A stretch of DNA of 64,000 nt from Lathyrus oleraceus (Eukaryota; Streptophyta; Magnoliopsida; Fabales; Fabaceae), in assembly GCF_024323335.1 (NCBI RefSeq), contig NC_066580.1, forward strand, positions 440,529,351 to 440,593,350. Direction: 5' to 3'. Below, piece after piece: positions 43,348-53,657 of the stretch (the stretch's first letter is position 1; each line of letters starts with the position of its first letter). The notes below the pieces were generated by a model. It was not told the DNA's origin, made no database searches, and saw only the letters and a list, made by a program, of their open reading frames with translations. The position numbers and the translations under genes were made by a program.

Positions 43348-44060
43348 ATCTCAGCCCTCAAAACTCTCCACCTCATTCACCTGAACCTGAACCTAAAATT
43401 ATCACACCTACCCTTGAGGAGGCCATTATACAGGTTGCAGAAGCTTCAGTCCAGAAGATCAAGTCTCTGGCTAAAAATTCTGAAGTCAGTGATGATCCTA
43501 AATCTGTTAGGACACACTGGAACAGAGTTATTAGTTGGATGACCTCTGAGTCTTATAGGCTGAAGAGTATCTCTGAACAAGTCAGAAATGGCTACATCAG
43601 AGACTCTGAGGAAAGACTTCAAGAGAGACTGGCTAGAGAAGCTGAGGCCAGAAGGTTAGAGGAAGAGAGACTGGCTAGAGAAGCTGAGGCTAAGAGATTG
43701 GAAGAAGAAAGGTTGGCTAAGGAAGCAGAAGAAGAAGCTAAGAGATTGGAAGAAGAACGCCTGGCAAAAGAAGCAGAACTTCTGAGAATTCAGGAAGCTG
43801 AAGCCAAGGCTAAAGCAGATGCAGAAGCCCAAGCTGCTGCTGAAGCTGAAACTCAGCAGGCTCTGATTCAGGGGGAGTCTTCCTCTGCGATCCCTCTGAT
43901 TCTTAACACTCTGAAGGAGATCAAGCAAGATCAGAAAGAGATCAAGCAAGATCAGAGTGAGCTCCGGGCAAGGATGGACAAGCAAGACGCTCTGAATGAA
44001 AACCTCCAGAATATGTTTGCCATGCTACTACAGAGACTTCCTCCTCCTCCAAACCCTTAG
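43270..44060 (+). pseudogene. SIRE third ORF, C-terminal coiled-coil part (frameshifted)
   Basis: Open in frame 3 from the Pro/Glu-rich stretch near 43270 to the stop at 44060; the first in-frame Met is at 43539, but the part clearly belongs to the preceding ORF. About residues 30-110 from that Met are a near-perfect coiled coil built of repeats of a roughly 14-residue unit (RLEEERLAREAEAK, four variants). An Ala-rich stretch, an EIKQDQKEIKQDQ repeat and a proline end (LPPPPNP) follow. A one-base indel separates it from the N-terminal part, so the complete protein is not made by this copy without frameshifting. Confidence 0.75.
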
Positions 44061-44237
44061 GCACTTAGGATTTATTTTGGTTGCCTAGTGTTTTTGCTTC
44101 TGTCTTTTCTTTTTTTTTAGCTCTGATATTTCTTTGAATCTGTTGTTTTTGACTGCTGTTTGCCTTCGTGCTTTTGTTTAATGAAGTGTTTTTCTCTCTA
44201 TTATTCTTTTTATGTTTTATGCCTTTTTGATTATGCC

Positions 44238-44550
44238 AAAAAGGGGGAGAAATTATTAAATAGCTCTGATGAAAACTATGTCTAAAACCTTAAGCATTCT
44301 GCAACAATTGTAGAAATAGTTCTGATAAAATTAGCTCTGATTAAATAATAGCTCTGATTAAATAACTCTAACTTTAAAGTTAAGCATTTGCAGAAAGTTT
44401 TCAGAAACCTAATTACTTGGAAAGCTCTGGTAAGAACTTCTGAACTCCCTAGTACTAACTCAGGGGGAGCTTTTGTCTATCTGATCTAATATTTTTCATG
44501 TTTCATCTGATAATTTTTATTTGTTTTGTCATCATCAAAAAGGGGGAGAT
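44238..44550 (+). other. Multiple polypurine tracts before the SIRE 3' LTR
   Basis: AAAAAGGGGGAGA occurs at 44238-44250 and again directly at the LTR edge (44537-44549), with a weaker AGGGGGAG at 44462-44469. Several such tracts upstream of the 3' LTR are a reported Sirevirus hallmark. The last is the expected plus-strand primer. Confidence 0.85.
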
Positions 44551-45631
44551 TGTAAGAACAAAAATAGTTCTACAATAGATTCCATGATTTTGATGATAAC
44601 AAAGGATGAAACCAAAAGTGGTACCCTAACGAAAAGTTTCTAAGTGTGCAGGGTTCTAAAGAAAGAAGAAATAAATCTGATGATGTCATCAGATGCAAAA
44701 CAAGATCAGATGCAAAATCTCAAGTATCAGAAGCATCTAAAGAGGAATCTCTTTCAAGAAGCTCTGACTCTGGACAAAACTGCAAGTATCAGAAGCATCT
44801 GAACATGAAGTAAAGTCTAGAAGCTCTGACTCTGAACAAATGTCTTCTGCAAACTCTGAAGTTATCAGCGCCATCTGAACATTCAAGAAATAACATCAGA
44901 AGCCAATTTCTCCAGATACACAAAGACTCTAATCAGAATTGTTAATCATGATGAAGTAACGTTTAAACCAAGTTAAAGTTCTGCAAATGGATTTCCTCAA
45001 TCAGAAAAGAGACGTTAATCTCCACTTCCAAGAGAGAAGTTACTAATTGTGGTAAGTAGTCACTTCTAAGTGAAAAAGTCTACTGCAGAAGCTATTAATG
45101 GAATGGCGTAACTACATCTCAATATCCAATAGATTCAACGCTACTTCAACTCTACTTCAACTCCTATAAATAGAGAAGAAATCTCATTCAGTATATACGA
45201 AGAAATCACTAGCCAAAACTATACTGAAATCATATCACGCTCAAGAAAAACATCTTTGTTCTTCAAAGATTTTCACTAAGCTTTTGCTTATCAAGTGAAA
45301 AATTTGTTCTTAAGTTTGTAATATTTGCTTTCTTAGAAGCATTCTAGATTACACATCTTGTATCTTTTTTTATTTGTTTTCCTCAAGTGACTCTTTGTAG
45401 TCTGTAGACTTGAGAGGACTAAGAGATTTTCTTTTCTCTTAGGGGTTGTTTGTAATCTTTCAAGATTAGTGGATTAAGTCCTTGTTGAAGGCGAAATCAC
45501 CTTGGCCGGGTGGACTGGAGTAGCTTTGTGTTATAAGCGAACCAGTATAAAATCATTGTGTGATTTCATTTTGCAAAAGCGCTTATTTTTCAAACAATTC
45601 AAACCCCCCTTTCTTGTTTTTCTCACCTTCA
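44551..45631 (+). mobile_element. SIRE 3' LTR
   Basis: Partner of 35048-36125 with a GTT insertion near 45375. Ends at CTTCA, followed by TGTGT (45632-45636). TATAAATAG at 45165-45173. Confidence 0.95.
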
Positions 45632-45636
45632 TGTGT

Positions 45637-46179
45637 AACTTGTGTAATAAATATGTTTCCTCCAAGAAATTTGAATATTCCCTTTGAATGAATCTTGATC
45701 TCTTGAAATGAATATGAATATGAATATGGTGAATATCTCAATGCCTTGTCTTGAATCCAAACCAAACACATAATGTACTAGTGTAATGAACAAGCCCATA
45801 AAGAGATTAATCAATCAAATACAAACCTCTATGGTTGACCATAGTGATACTTGCAATCCTTGATTAAATCCAAAACCAAGATGCAACCCACATGATTCAT
45901 AGGTACCAAAGACCAAGAATTAGGGTTTCACAACTTTGAGTTCAAGAGAATTTCCATCATTAGTCAACGTGTCATAGGATGCCCAAGATTTGGTCCTCAG
46001 GGAAACCCCAACTCCATGTTAATCATGAACATCAAAAGGTCTTTGAATCAATGATGTTTACTTCAAAATGCAATGGCAAAATGAATGTCTTATGATGCCA
46101 ATGAGTATGCAGATGAATACAAAATCCTAACCCAGATGAATTGAATTTAAAAAAGTAGGGAAAATTTTGGGGTATGACA
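45637..46179 (-). mobile_element. Outer LTR remnant, right part with terminus
   Basis: Continuation of 32993-35047 after the SIRE insertion. Sense start is TGTCATACCCCAAAATTTT at 46179, a terminus I recognise from legume gypsy LTRs. It was inserted into integrase codons of a Tat-type pol (VLWS at 46184 onward). The family cannot be fixed because no internal region is in the window. Confidence 0.6.
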
Positions 46180-46183
46180 GTAT

Positions 46184-46935
46184 GACCACAACACCTGATG
46201 TAGTTCTTTAACCTACCATCTTTTGGCATCTTTGAGTTTTTTCTTGATGTCATTAAAGATCACTTTGTTAATGGCTTCATCTGGTCCATTTTCTTGGGGA
46301 TGTTCCACTAAGATGAATTTGTTTTGAATGCCCATGTTATCACAAAATTTGATTACTAATGAGCTTATGAATTGATGTTTTTCTCTTTTAAAATTATATA
46401 TTGAAGTTGTTTAAACTATCAAATGGTATTTTCCTCTAAAATTTATGCACCTTTTCTAATGTGATTATGGAGACGAGTTCATCTTTTATATACTTTGTGA
46501 AGTAATCTAGTACCACTATTAGAAATTTCTTGGAACGTATCCAAGGGACATATGTTAGTTATAAAAAAGTATTTTTTTTTGCTAAGGCTCTTACCATTTG
46601 TAATTGTGGGTATTTCTTCTAGTACTAATCGATTACTCGGCTCGTTACCAACTTGGAATAACTTTTTTCTTAAACCCCTTACTTCCATTTATGAAGGTAA
46701 CTTAATTCATACAACAAAGAATTCATACTCTTCTTGGTTGTTGTTGACCTCAAACTCAAATTAGAGATATTTATTGATCATCATGACATTTGGTTCTTCT
46801 ATTACTACTCTCGTGTTGCTTCCTTTGAGATTTAATGCTTTATTGATCAAAAGAACCCACTTTTTGGTGTTGTCCTGATTAGAAGAAGATTTGATGCTTC
46901 CTTTTTGCAAGAAGGCTATATCATACTCAGGCAAC
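46184..46935 (-). pseudogene. Decayed Tat-type gypsy pol: RNase H to integrase core
   Basis: In sense (right to left), shifting frames give an RNase H start (WVLLINKALNLKGS near 46860-46801 and FEFEVNNNQEEYE near 46764-46722). An integrase core follows: DYFTK at about 46514, SSLVIKFCDNMGIQ, then a VEHPQENGPDEAINKVI block and ELHQVLWS at the LTR junction. Several stops and frameshifts are present; RNase H to integrase distance is shorter than normal. It is the oldest layer of the left nest. Confidence 0.65.
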
Positions 46936-48000
46936 TCAATGGATCAAGCCATCATTGTTCTTGTGAGTTCGTGTTTCTTTAGGATGCACTTAATGGATAA
47001 TCGATATTCACCACTACTTTATGACTCTAAAGGTAGGGCCTTAATTGTCTTAATATGGTAAGGATGGCTATCGTGTTTAACTTTTGGATATCGTGTTTTG
47101 AAAATTCAAATTACATTTCTTCCATTCGGGAACCAGAAATGGATGCTCTAGTTTCAAGAAGCAACCAGAAATGAAGAGTGTCGGTTAATTGTTGATCTTG
47201 AAAGTTGACGTTAATCTCCTTCATGACAGCGTAGGGTGGACCTTCATGGTTAGCACTCTAACGTCCAAGTCAGTTCAAGATCCAAGATAAGTATAGTGAA
47301 ATTGGATACCAGAGATTGTGTACCATTTCATACCACATGAACTATTTATATATATTGGATCGAGTAGAGTGGGTTTGAGATGAATTGGACCTTGGTCAAT
47401 TGAGCCTTTTGGCCGGTCCGAAAAAGTTTCCTCCAAGGCTTTTGTCAGACACTGAAGGAGCCAAGGGAAGCCTTAAATATCACTGACCTATCCCTATGTT
47501 ATGGTCTGGTGTAGAATAGAAGTGAATCGCTTGGGATCATTTTTTTAAAAAAAGTAATGGAGAACAGACACATTCAATATGGTCCCGTCGATGAAACGCT
47601 TCATCGACCATTCCCGACATGTGTGGTGACGTGACCAGCTAGGGTGTTACGTAGTTTAGAAAGTACTTGAGTTCCCTCAAGTTGACATGTATTCATGAGT
47701 GGAAATTTAGTCATTGATCTTGTGATTTTTGTTCGTAGTTGATCTTGATCCTTCAATTATGATTGCTTATAAACAGAGTGAGTTGAATACTTTGAAGTTT
47801 TCACAACCTTTTAGCTTTCAAGCTTACAATTACTTTCTAGAGAAACATTATAGTGATTTTTCCCCGAGAATATCACTAGAAGTTATTCAGAGTTTTGCAT
47901 AAAGCTTTCTCTCTTTTCATTCCCCATGTTTCATCAATCTTCCTTAACCAGGAACCCTTCTAACTCAAGCTTTTCCTTTAGCATTTCCTTTTTTAGCCAA
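46936..48000. other. Unassigned repeat-like spacer
   Basis: Probably decayed retroelement sequence. 46936-47260 may be further RT/RNase H remnant, too weak to call. 47260-48000 includes a TTTTGGCCGGTCCGAAAA stretch and a CT-rich leader-like segment (47900-48000) before an ATG at 48002. No gene supported. Confidence 0.4.
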
Positions 48001-48001
48001 G

Positions 48002-48393
48002 ATGAGTGATAACACTAGAAATTTAGTGAGTGATTCTGAAGTGGAAACTTCATATGGGTCATCCCTTGATTATCCTCATCCCTCTTTTAGTAGCGATCAC
48101 ATAGGATCGTAAATCATTTCCATATATGATGATTCCGTGTCGTAAAGGGTATATGGGAACTCCTTAGGAGAATGAACTTTTTCTTCTAGTATTTTAGATG
48201 CCCTTATATAAAATTTTGGCGGAAGAATAACCCACGTCGAGTTCCCTATGCCCCATCTTATCTTGTCGGAAGAAGAGGTACGAGTTAATTTGCAAAGGAG
48301 GTAATATGCTAGAGATTTCGTTCGAACTCATCCGCAGACTGTAGGTTGTGATCCTAGCGATGTTAAGGTCTTAAAGCATTTAAGTTTCTGCCG
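48002..48393 (+). pseudogene. Decayed ORF of unknown element
   Basis: From ATG 48002 the reading MSDNTRNLVSDSEVETSYGS continues through stops and frame changes to a VRTHPQTVGCDPSDV-like stretch (about 48320-48362). It then meets the LINE RNase H reading without a clear boundary. I do not recognise the family with certainty; the Ser/Asp-rich start resembles N-termini of some legume retroelement proteins. Non-functional. Confidence 0.35.
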
Positions 48394-48885
48394 ATGGGAT
48401 GTATAAGGTTGAATAAGGATGGTTCGTGTCGAGAAGATGGCCATATAGGATATGTAGGAATTATTAGAGGAAGTGACGATGAATGGATAAGTGGTTTTGC
48501 TAAATCTGTTGGCCATGAGAATGCATTTTTAGTGAAGCTATGCGGAATGGTTGAAGGGTTAAAATATGCGAGAAAGATGAATTTATGTTGTGTAGAGTTA
48601 CATGTGGATTCATGGGTGGTTGTGAAAGTAATAACATCTAGATGCAATGGTAGTGTTAGAGGGAGAGCTCTTGTTGACAAAAAAATTCGGCTAATAGAGT
48701 TGGATTGGGAAGTGTTGGTTAAGCATACATATCGGGAAGCGAATCAATTCACAAATGCTCTAGCAAATATCGGGTGTAAAATGGTTAACGATTGTGTTTA
48801 TTTTGATGTTTGTCCAAGTCAAATTAGGCATTTATTTTTAGCGAATGTGGGAGGGATCGCTACCCCTAGGATGATTCAGTTATAA
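48394..48885 (+). pseudogene. LINE (L1-type) C-terminal RNase H domain, 5'-truncated
   Basis: 163 codons matching the RNase H that ends plant LINE ORF2 and related proteins: RLNKDGSCREDGHIGY, the VDS strand and the HTYREANQFTNALANIG end. The first Asp (residue 9) and the VDS Asp (72) are present. The second catalytic position (usually AEL, residue 48) is Lys, and the last one (usually ADALA) is Asn, so the enzyme would be inactive. An (AAT)n tail follows at about 48920-48950. No upstream RT is present, as in typical 5' truncation. Confidence 0.8.
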
Positions 48886-48919
48886 TCCTTCTTTTTTGTG
48901 CTTAAGCCCTCTTTTCCAT

Positions 48920-48950
48920 AAAATAATAATAATAATAATAATAATAATAA
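48920..48950. repeat. (AAT)n tail of the LINE
   Basis: AAT repeats after the LINE stop codon, interrupted by the MITE at 48951. The repeat continues for a few units at 49291, consistent with insertion into the tail. Confidence 0.8.
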
Positions 48951-49290
48951 GGGTTAAATATGTTTGTGATCCTCATAAATATCTCAAATTTCGTTTTTAA
49001 TCCCTCAAAATATTTCCTTCAAAGAATGGTCCTCCTAAAAATTTTCATCCACACTTTTGGTCTCTCTTGCAACTTAGCGACATTTTTTACAACTTAGCGA
49101 CTGACTTAACGATATTTTAGCGACGAATTATTACTTAATGACTGAATTAGTAACATTTTTAGCGACGATTTTAATATTAGGGACCAAAAATGTGGATGTA
49201 AATTTTTAAGAGGACCATTCTTTGAAAAAAATATTTTGAGGGATTAAATAAAATTAAGATATTTAGAAGGACCACAAACATATTTAATCC
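48951..49290. mobile_element. MITE with about 115-bp terminal inverted repeats
   Basis: Begins GGGTTAAATATG and ends CATATTTAATCC. The outer 115 bases of each end are near-complementary, so it folds back on itself. A 9-bp duplication TAATAATAA flanks it (48942-48950 and 49291-49299), though the microsatellite context weakens that. The centre has repeated TTAGCGAC words. Nine-base duplications suggest mobilisation by a Mutator-like transposase. No coding capacity. Confidence 0.85.
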
Positions 49291-49481
49291 TAATAATAAT
49301 ATTTAGATGAATAAAAAGAGAGAAATAGAGTTTTAAATAAATAAACACACCATGTGAAAGTTAATAAAAGTGGGTTAAGTGGAAATTATGAGGTTAGTTA
49401 TACATTAAAGTAAGGGTAAAGAGTAAAAAAAATAAGTTACACCAAAACTATTTTTTTTTCATATATTGTTCGGGAATGCTA

Positions 49482-49501
49482 TTCCTACACCCTTTTTACA
49501 C

Positions 49502-49582
<81 letters not shown>

Positions 49583-50118
49583 TTTACCGTATTTATACGG
49601 TGAATAATATTTTTTTTTAATTAAAAAAATATTTTTTATGAACAGTGCATGAACAATGTAAAATGTCAGTGAACAGTGTCCGCGAATAGTGATTTTAAAG
49701 TAGTGAAATAAAGTTGGTTAATAAAATATAAAAAATTGATTAATAAAGTGATGAAGTTGATTAATACACATTCAAATATTAAAAATAATTTTTACCAATA
49801 CATCAAAGTTAGTTAATGAAAAGTAAAAAACTAATTAATGAAGTTATAAAATTGGTTAATAAACGTTTAGATATCAAAAATAATTTTGAACAATCACCAA
49901 AGTTGGTTAATAGTACAATGTAAAAGGTTGGTTAATAAAGTTATGAAGTTGATTAATCATACATATCTGTGTCATTTAATATAAAAGTAAAAATAAATAA
50001 AAAATAGAAGTTTATATTTTATTTTAAAAAATATATTATTATAATATTTCAATGTTCATTGTATTAATGAAAAATAAAATACGATATAAGATATAAGTGT
50101 ATGTGTTTAGTGTAGGAA
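49482..50118. mobile_element. Possible small TIR element holding an AT microsatellite
   Basis: TTCCTACAC (49482) and GTGTAGGAA (50110-50118) are inverted and both flanked by TA. The interior has no ORF but has repeated AGTTGGTTAATAAA/AAGTTGATTAAT words. The inverted repeats are short and partly degenerate beyond 9 bases, so this is a candidate only. Confidence 0.45.
49505..49578. repeat. (AT)n microsatellite
   Basis: About 37 uninterrupted AT units. Length likely varies between individuals. Confidence 0.95.
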
Positions 50119-50123
50119 TATCT

Positions 50124-50920
50124 TCTCTATATTATTATAGATATAGATAATATTATGATATTTTGATTAATATAAATTTTAAACTGTAAACTATAAATCC
50201 TAAATTGATATATATTTAACCAATTTTTACACAATAATTCATTTTACAAGAATCAACCTCAACAAAACAAAATTTTCTAAAAGACAACAAAATAAAACAC
50301 ATTGCTCTAAGAACTCTCTCTTTCTCTACTTTTTTTTTCTATTTTTAGAATACATAATTTTTATATTATTCATGGTTATACCACACTCAAAACAAAACAA
50401 AAAACATAAATAAAATGAGAGATCAATAGAGAAGAACATAAAATATAATAAAAAAATGAGACCAATAAAGAAGAACATCAAAAAAATATAAGAAATGAAA
50501 TGAGAGATCATTATAGGAGGAACACATATAGAAGAATACATTGATAGAGAAAATAAATAAATAAAGGATATCCTGTAGAGAAATAGTTAAACTGTTTAAT
50601 TACTAGCAGACTTAACTTCGGGCACAATTGTTCAGTTCTCTTGTATTTTGTCTTTTTTCTTAAATAATAATAAGCAATTGCAATAGTCGCTAAATAACTT
50701 GCTTTGAATGTCTGGATGTAGTGGAAACAGATTTATTTTTAGAGAGAGAGATTTAAATGTATAGAAGATTAAAGTATCGTAAAGATTAAGTCACTCTTAC
50801 TTTAAAAAAAATTAAATGCATATGTACTTATTTATCCCTATTATTTTATAATATACAAAATTTAAAATAAAAAAATAAAAGAAGAAAATAAGTAGAATAG
50901 AAGGAAAAAATATTAACAAT
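50124..50920. other. AT-rich intergenic sequence
   Basis: Strongly AT-rich with A- and T-runs. I see no gene, repeat array or element boundary. Confidence 0.5.
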
Positions 50921-51407
50921 TGTTGAATTGTGATTCCTTGTGTCGAAGCATGTTGTTCGATAGAATAAAGATGTGTCGAATCACCTAGTGTGTTGAGTTG
51001 TATTAGTTTGTCGAAGTGTCAAAGTATGTTGTTTCACACACGATTTCGACTTAGGGCTATTTTAGTAGTGTTGACTATTTTGCGCTTTTATAGTTCTGGA
51101 CTTTGTCTTAGGGAGCAAGCAACTTAAATCTATAAATAGAGGGAGTAACTCTTATTTTTGTATGAAGAGAAGAAATAACTCATAACATTGTATTCGTGGA
51201 ATTTTACAGTTGCAAAGTGAATAAAGAAGTTTTCAACAAGTTGTGGGCAGAGAGAAAATTCTGCAGAAAATATTCTTCTTCTTCTCCATCGTTCTTTTCT
51301 TTCTTTCTCAATTATTCTTTTCTTTTCATTGTCATTGCGTGAGTTATAACAATCTTGTTCATCAAGATTGATAGAAATTCTCCAAAAATTATGGTGGATT
51401 TCCAACA
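50921..51407 (+). mobile_element. copia 5' LTR, 487 bp
   Basis: TGTTGAATTG...CCAACA. TATA box TATAAATAGA at 51131-51140. Adjacent to the primer site. Left flank ACAAT (50916-50920) is the presumed target duplication; its partner is off-window. Confidence 0.85.
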
Positions 51408-51424
51408 TCAGGTATCAAGAGCTT
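51408..51424 (+). other. copia primer-binding site (variant)
   Basis: TCAGGTATCAAGAGCTT resembles the usual TGGTATCAGAGC with an A insertion and a changed first base. Either a decayed initiator-Met site or a related variant. Confidence 0.65.
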
Positions 51425-51457
51425 CGGTTTAAGCGATTCGTGGGAAGAAAATCACGA

Positions 51458-52033
51458 TGGCAATGAATCATCCAAACGAGCATTTTCCAGCGAATCTTCC
51501 GATTCTCAAGAACGATAATTATGAGAACTGGTGCAAGCAGATGAAGGTTGTGTTCTATTATCAAGATGTTTGGGATCTTATAACGAAAGGAGTAACAATG
51601 CTTAAACGCACAGGATCAAGAAAGGGCCACACATAAATAATTGAAAAAGAAATATTATAAAGCTCTCTTTATAATCCATCAATGTGTTGATTCAGATAAC
51701 TTTGAAAATGTTAGTGATGTAGAGTCATCGAAAGAAGCATGGGAAATTCGGGAGAAGTCGCTTGGAGGAGCAGAAAAGGTGAAAGAGGTGAGGTTACAAA
51801 CTCACAAAAGGACGTATGAATTGCTTTAGATGGAAGACAATGAAAGCATAACTGATTCCTCCACTAAGGTTATGAAACTGCTGAAACAAATCAAGATATG
51901 TGGAGAAGTGTTGACATCAAGATTTGTTGGAAAGATCTTGAGGTCTTTGGCTCCAAAGTTCGACCACGTGGTAGTAGCCATAGAAGAATCGAAAGATTTG
52001 TCAAAACTAACAAAAGAAGAGCTTCAAGGGACG
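51458..52033 (+). pseudogene. copia Gag, N-terminal part
   Basis: ATG at 51458 begins MAMNHPNEHFPANLPILKND, then NWCKQMKVVFYYQDVWDLI. Frame breaks near 51610. Pieces at 51641-51829 and 51830-52033 carry the ESSKEAWEI, VKEVRLQTHKR and LRSLAPKFDHVVVAIEESKDL blocks of copia gag, with a stop between them. It is interrupted at KEELQGT by the Athila-type element; the matching continuation LESHEQRMAERAAGKS resumes at 58685. Confidence 0.85.
52029..52033. repeat. Target-site duplication GGACG, left copy
   Basis: GGACG precedes TGATCAG at 52034 and recurs at 58680-58684 after the other LTR end. Confidence 0.95.
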
Positions 52034-53122
52034 TGATCAGTGCATTTTGATGCACCTTCTTCTACTATTATACTTAGGCAACTCTATAGTTTATTCTATT
52101 ATTTTTACTATTTTAGTATATTTTTATATTTAAGTTTATTTTTGGTTTTATTTTATTTTCGCACTTTATTTTCAGCACAAATAGTTATTTCATACTTTGT
52201 TACTATGCAGATCATAACTTGAGCTACGAGAATCGGATTGATGCGTTCTAATATGCGTTGGAAAGCTAAGAGAAAGAGTTACAACTTTTATATTGAAGAC
52301 ACAAGCTGATTTGGAGTGAAGACGTCTCAAATAATTCGTTGAGGTTTTGTACTTTAGGAAATATTTTCTTTTGGACCATTTGTTGGGCCGAATTTAGGTT
52401 TTCCGGCTCAGTTTGAATTATTAGTGAAACCCTTATTCTGTTTAAAAGGGGCAGCCATGGTACTGTAGCAATCACACATTATTCACGTTAACTTTTTGCT
52501 TTTGTGCGATCATGAAGAGGAACTAATCTCGTATAGTCAATCTACTATAACCGAATTTTCAAGGCTTTGAGGTTTTTATTCTATCAATTTAATATTTGTT
52601 CTCTTTCAATTATATTCTATAAAATTGCATTTGCTTAATTTGTATTTTGTGGAATGGTTTTGATTAAATTCGTATGATTGCATTCCTAACTATTAATCGC
52701 TGTTTTCGTCGCTTTGTCGTTAAATTGCGTTTGTAAATCGTGTTTGCTTAATTCACGATTGTATGTATCCGTTTGCTTAATTCGGAATATAGGAAGATAA
52801 ATCTATCATATATCTATTGCACTTGTCAATCGAATTTGAATCGAATAGATTGACTTATTTTATAATCGCAAACAGTAGATTGACCGAAAACCAGTGATTA
52901 GCCGGAAACCGAAAACAGTAGATTGACTTATTTTATAATCGCTTATTTTAATCATTTTTTTTTGTTTTCTAAATCGACCACTAAAACATAAACCCCCCTT
53001 AAATCGATTCCATTAGGTTAAGAATAATACAAGAATCCTTGCGATACGATACTCGAGTTGTCGCTTCCGCTAAACTATAGTTTTCTAATTACTCGTTTTG
53101 ACTCGTGCGCGACAGCGGATCA
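52034..53122 (+). mobile_element. Athila-type 5' LTR
   Basis: TGATCAGTGC...GCGGATCA. Compared with the 3' LTR it has many substitutions and a replaced segment near 52855-52920, where a CAGTAGATTGAC stretch is duplicated. Confidence 0.92.
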
Positions 53123-53125
53123 AAT

Positions 53126-53143
53126 TGGCGACATTGCCGGGGA
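53126..53143 (+). other. Athila-type primer-binding site
   Basis: TGGCGACATTGCCGGGGA, three bases after the LTR. It resembles the tRNA-Asp-type TGGCGCCGTTGCCGGGGA site of Athila/Tat elements with a few changes. Confidence 0.8.
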
Positions 53144-53657
53144 TTCTTGTAGATTTTAACCATTGTTATAGTCTAGCTATTATTATAGTCATAGATGTTG
53201 TGTTTTAGCATTTTTTTTGTCCTAACTTTCTTGCGTTGGCCTTTTTGCGTTTTAGGATTAAAAAAATCTGTTTTTTTAGGAAATTATCTAAATTATTCCG
53301 ATTCTTTGTCGATTAACTAGGAAAAATCAAGGATCAAAAGCTTATATTTAGAAACTAAATAATGGAAGTCGTTCTAAAAATTCGAAATTCCTTATTTTTC
53401 TATTTTTTATGATTTTTTTTTCTGTTTTTATAGTTTTAGAAAATTTCGAAAAAATTCTCAAAAATTTTAATTGACGTTATTAGATTAATTTTTGTGTTTT
53501 TGTATTTTTTTCCTTTTATTTCAATAGTTTTTTTTACGTATTTCAATTGTTTGTTCTTAATAGGGACATTGTTGGTATTTTCCTATTTATTGCTGCATTG
53601 CTGAATTAGTTATGTGTTATCTCATTGTTTGTTGATTTTTTTTCTATTGAGTTTAAT
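53144..53657 (+). other. Athila-type leader
   Basis: About 0.5 kb, T-rich, no ORF. Confidence 0.6.

Larger units (their letters stand above)
35048..45631 (+). mobile_element. Complete SIRE/Maximus-type copia element, 10,584 bp
   Basis: Two LTRs (1,078 and 1,081 bp) differ, as far as I can see, only by a 3-base insertion, and are flanked by TGTGT duplications. Inside are the primer site, gag (36209-38008), pol in the +1 frame (to 40976), a third ORF with a coiled-coil tail (41461-44060, one frameshift) and several polypurine tracts. The third ORF and the multiple tracts mark a Sirevirus. Gag and pol look intact, so this copy may encode working enzymes. Confidence 0.95.

Noticed and set aside
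43656..43985. Minus-strand ORF rich in Phe/Ser/Leu
   Set aside because: Antisense shadow of the coiled-coil repeats of SIRE ORF3.
41461..44060. True viral envelope gene
   Set aside because: No signal peptide, membrane span or glycoprotein-like cysteine pattern is visible; env-like is only a traditional label.
49505..49578. AT run as replication origin or matrix attachment site
   Set aside because: Only base composition would support this; it is an ordinary microsatellite.
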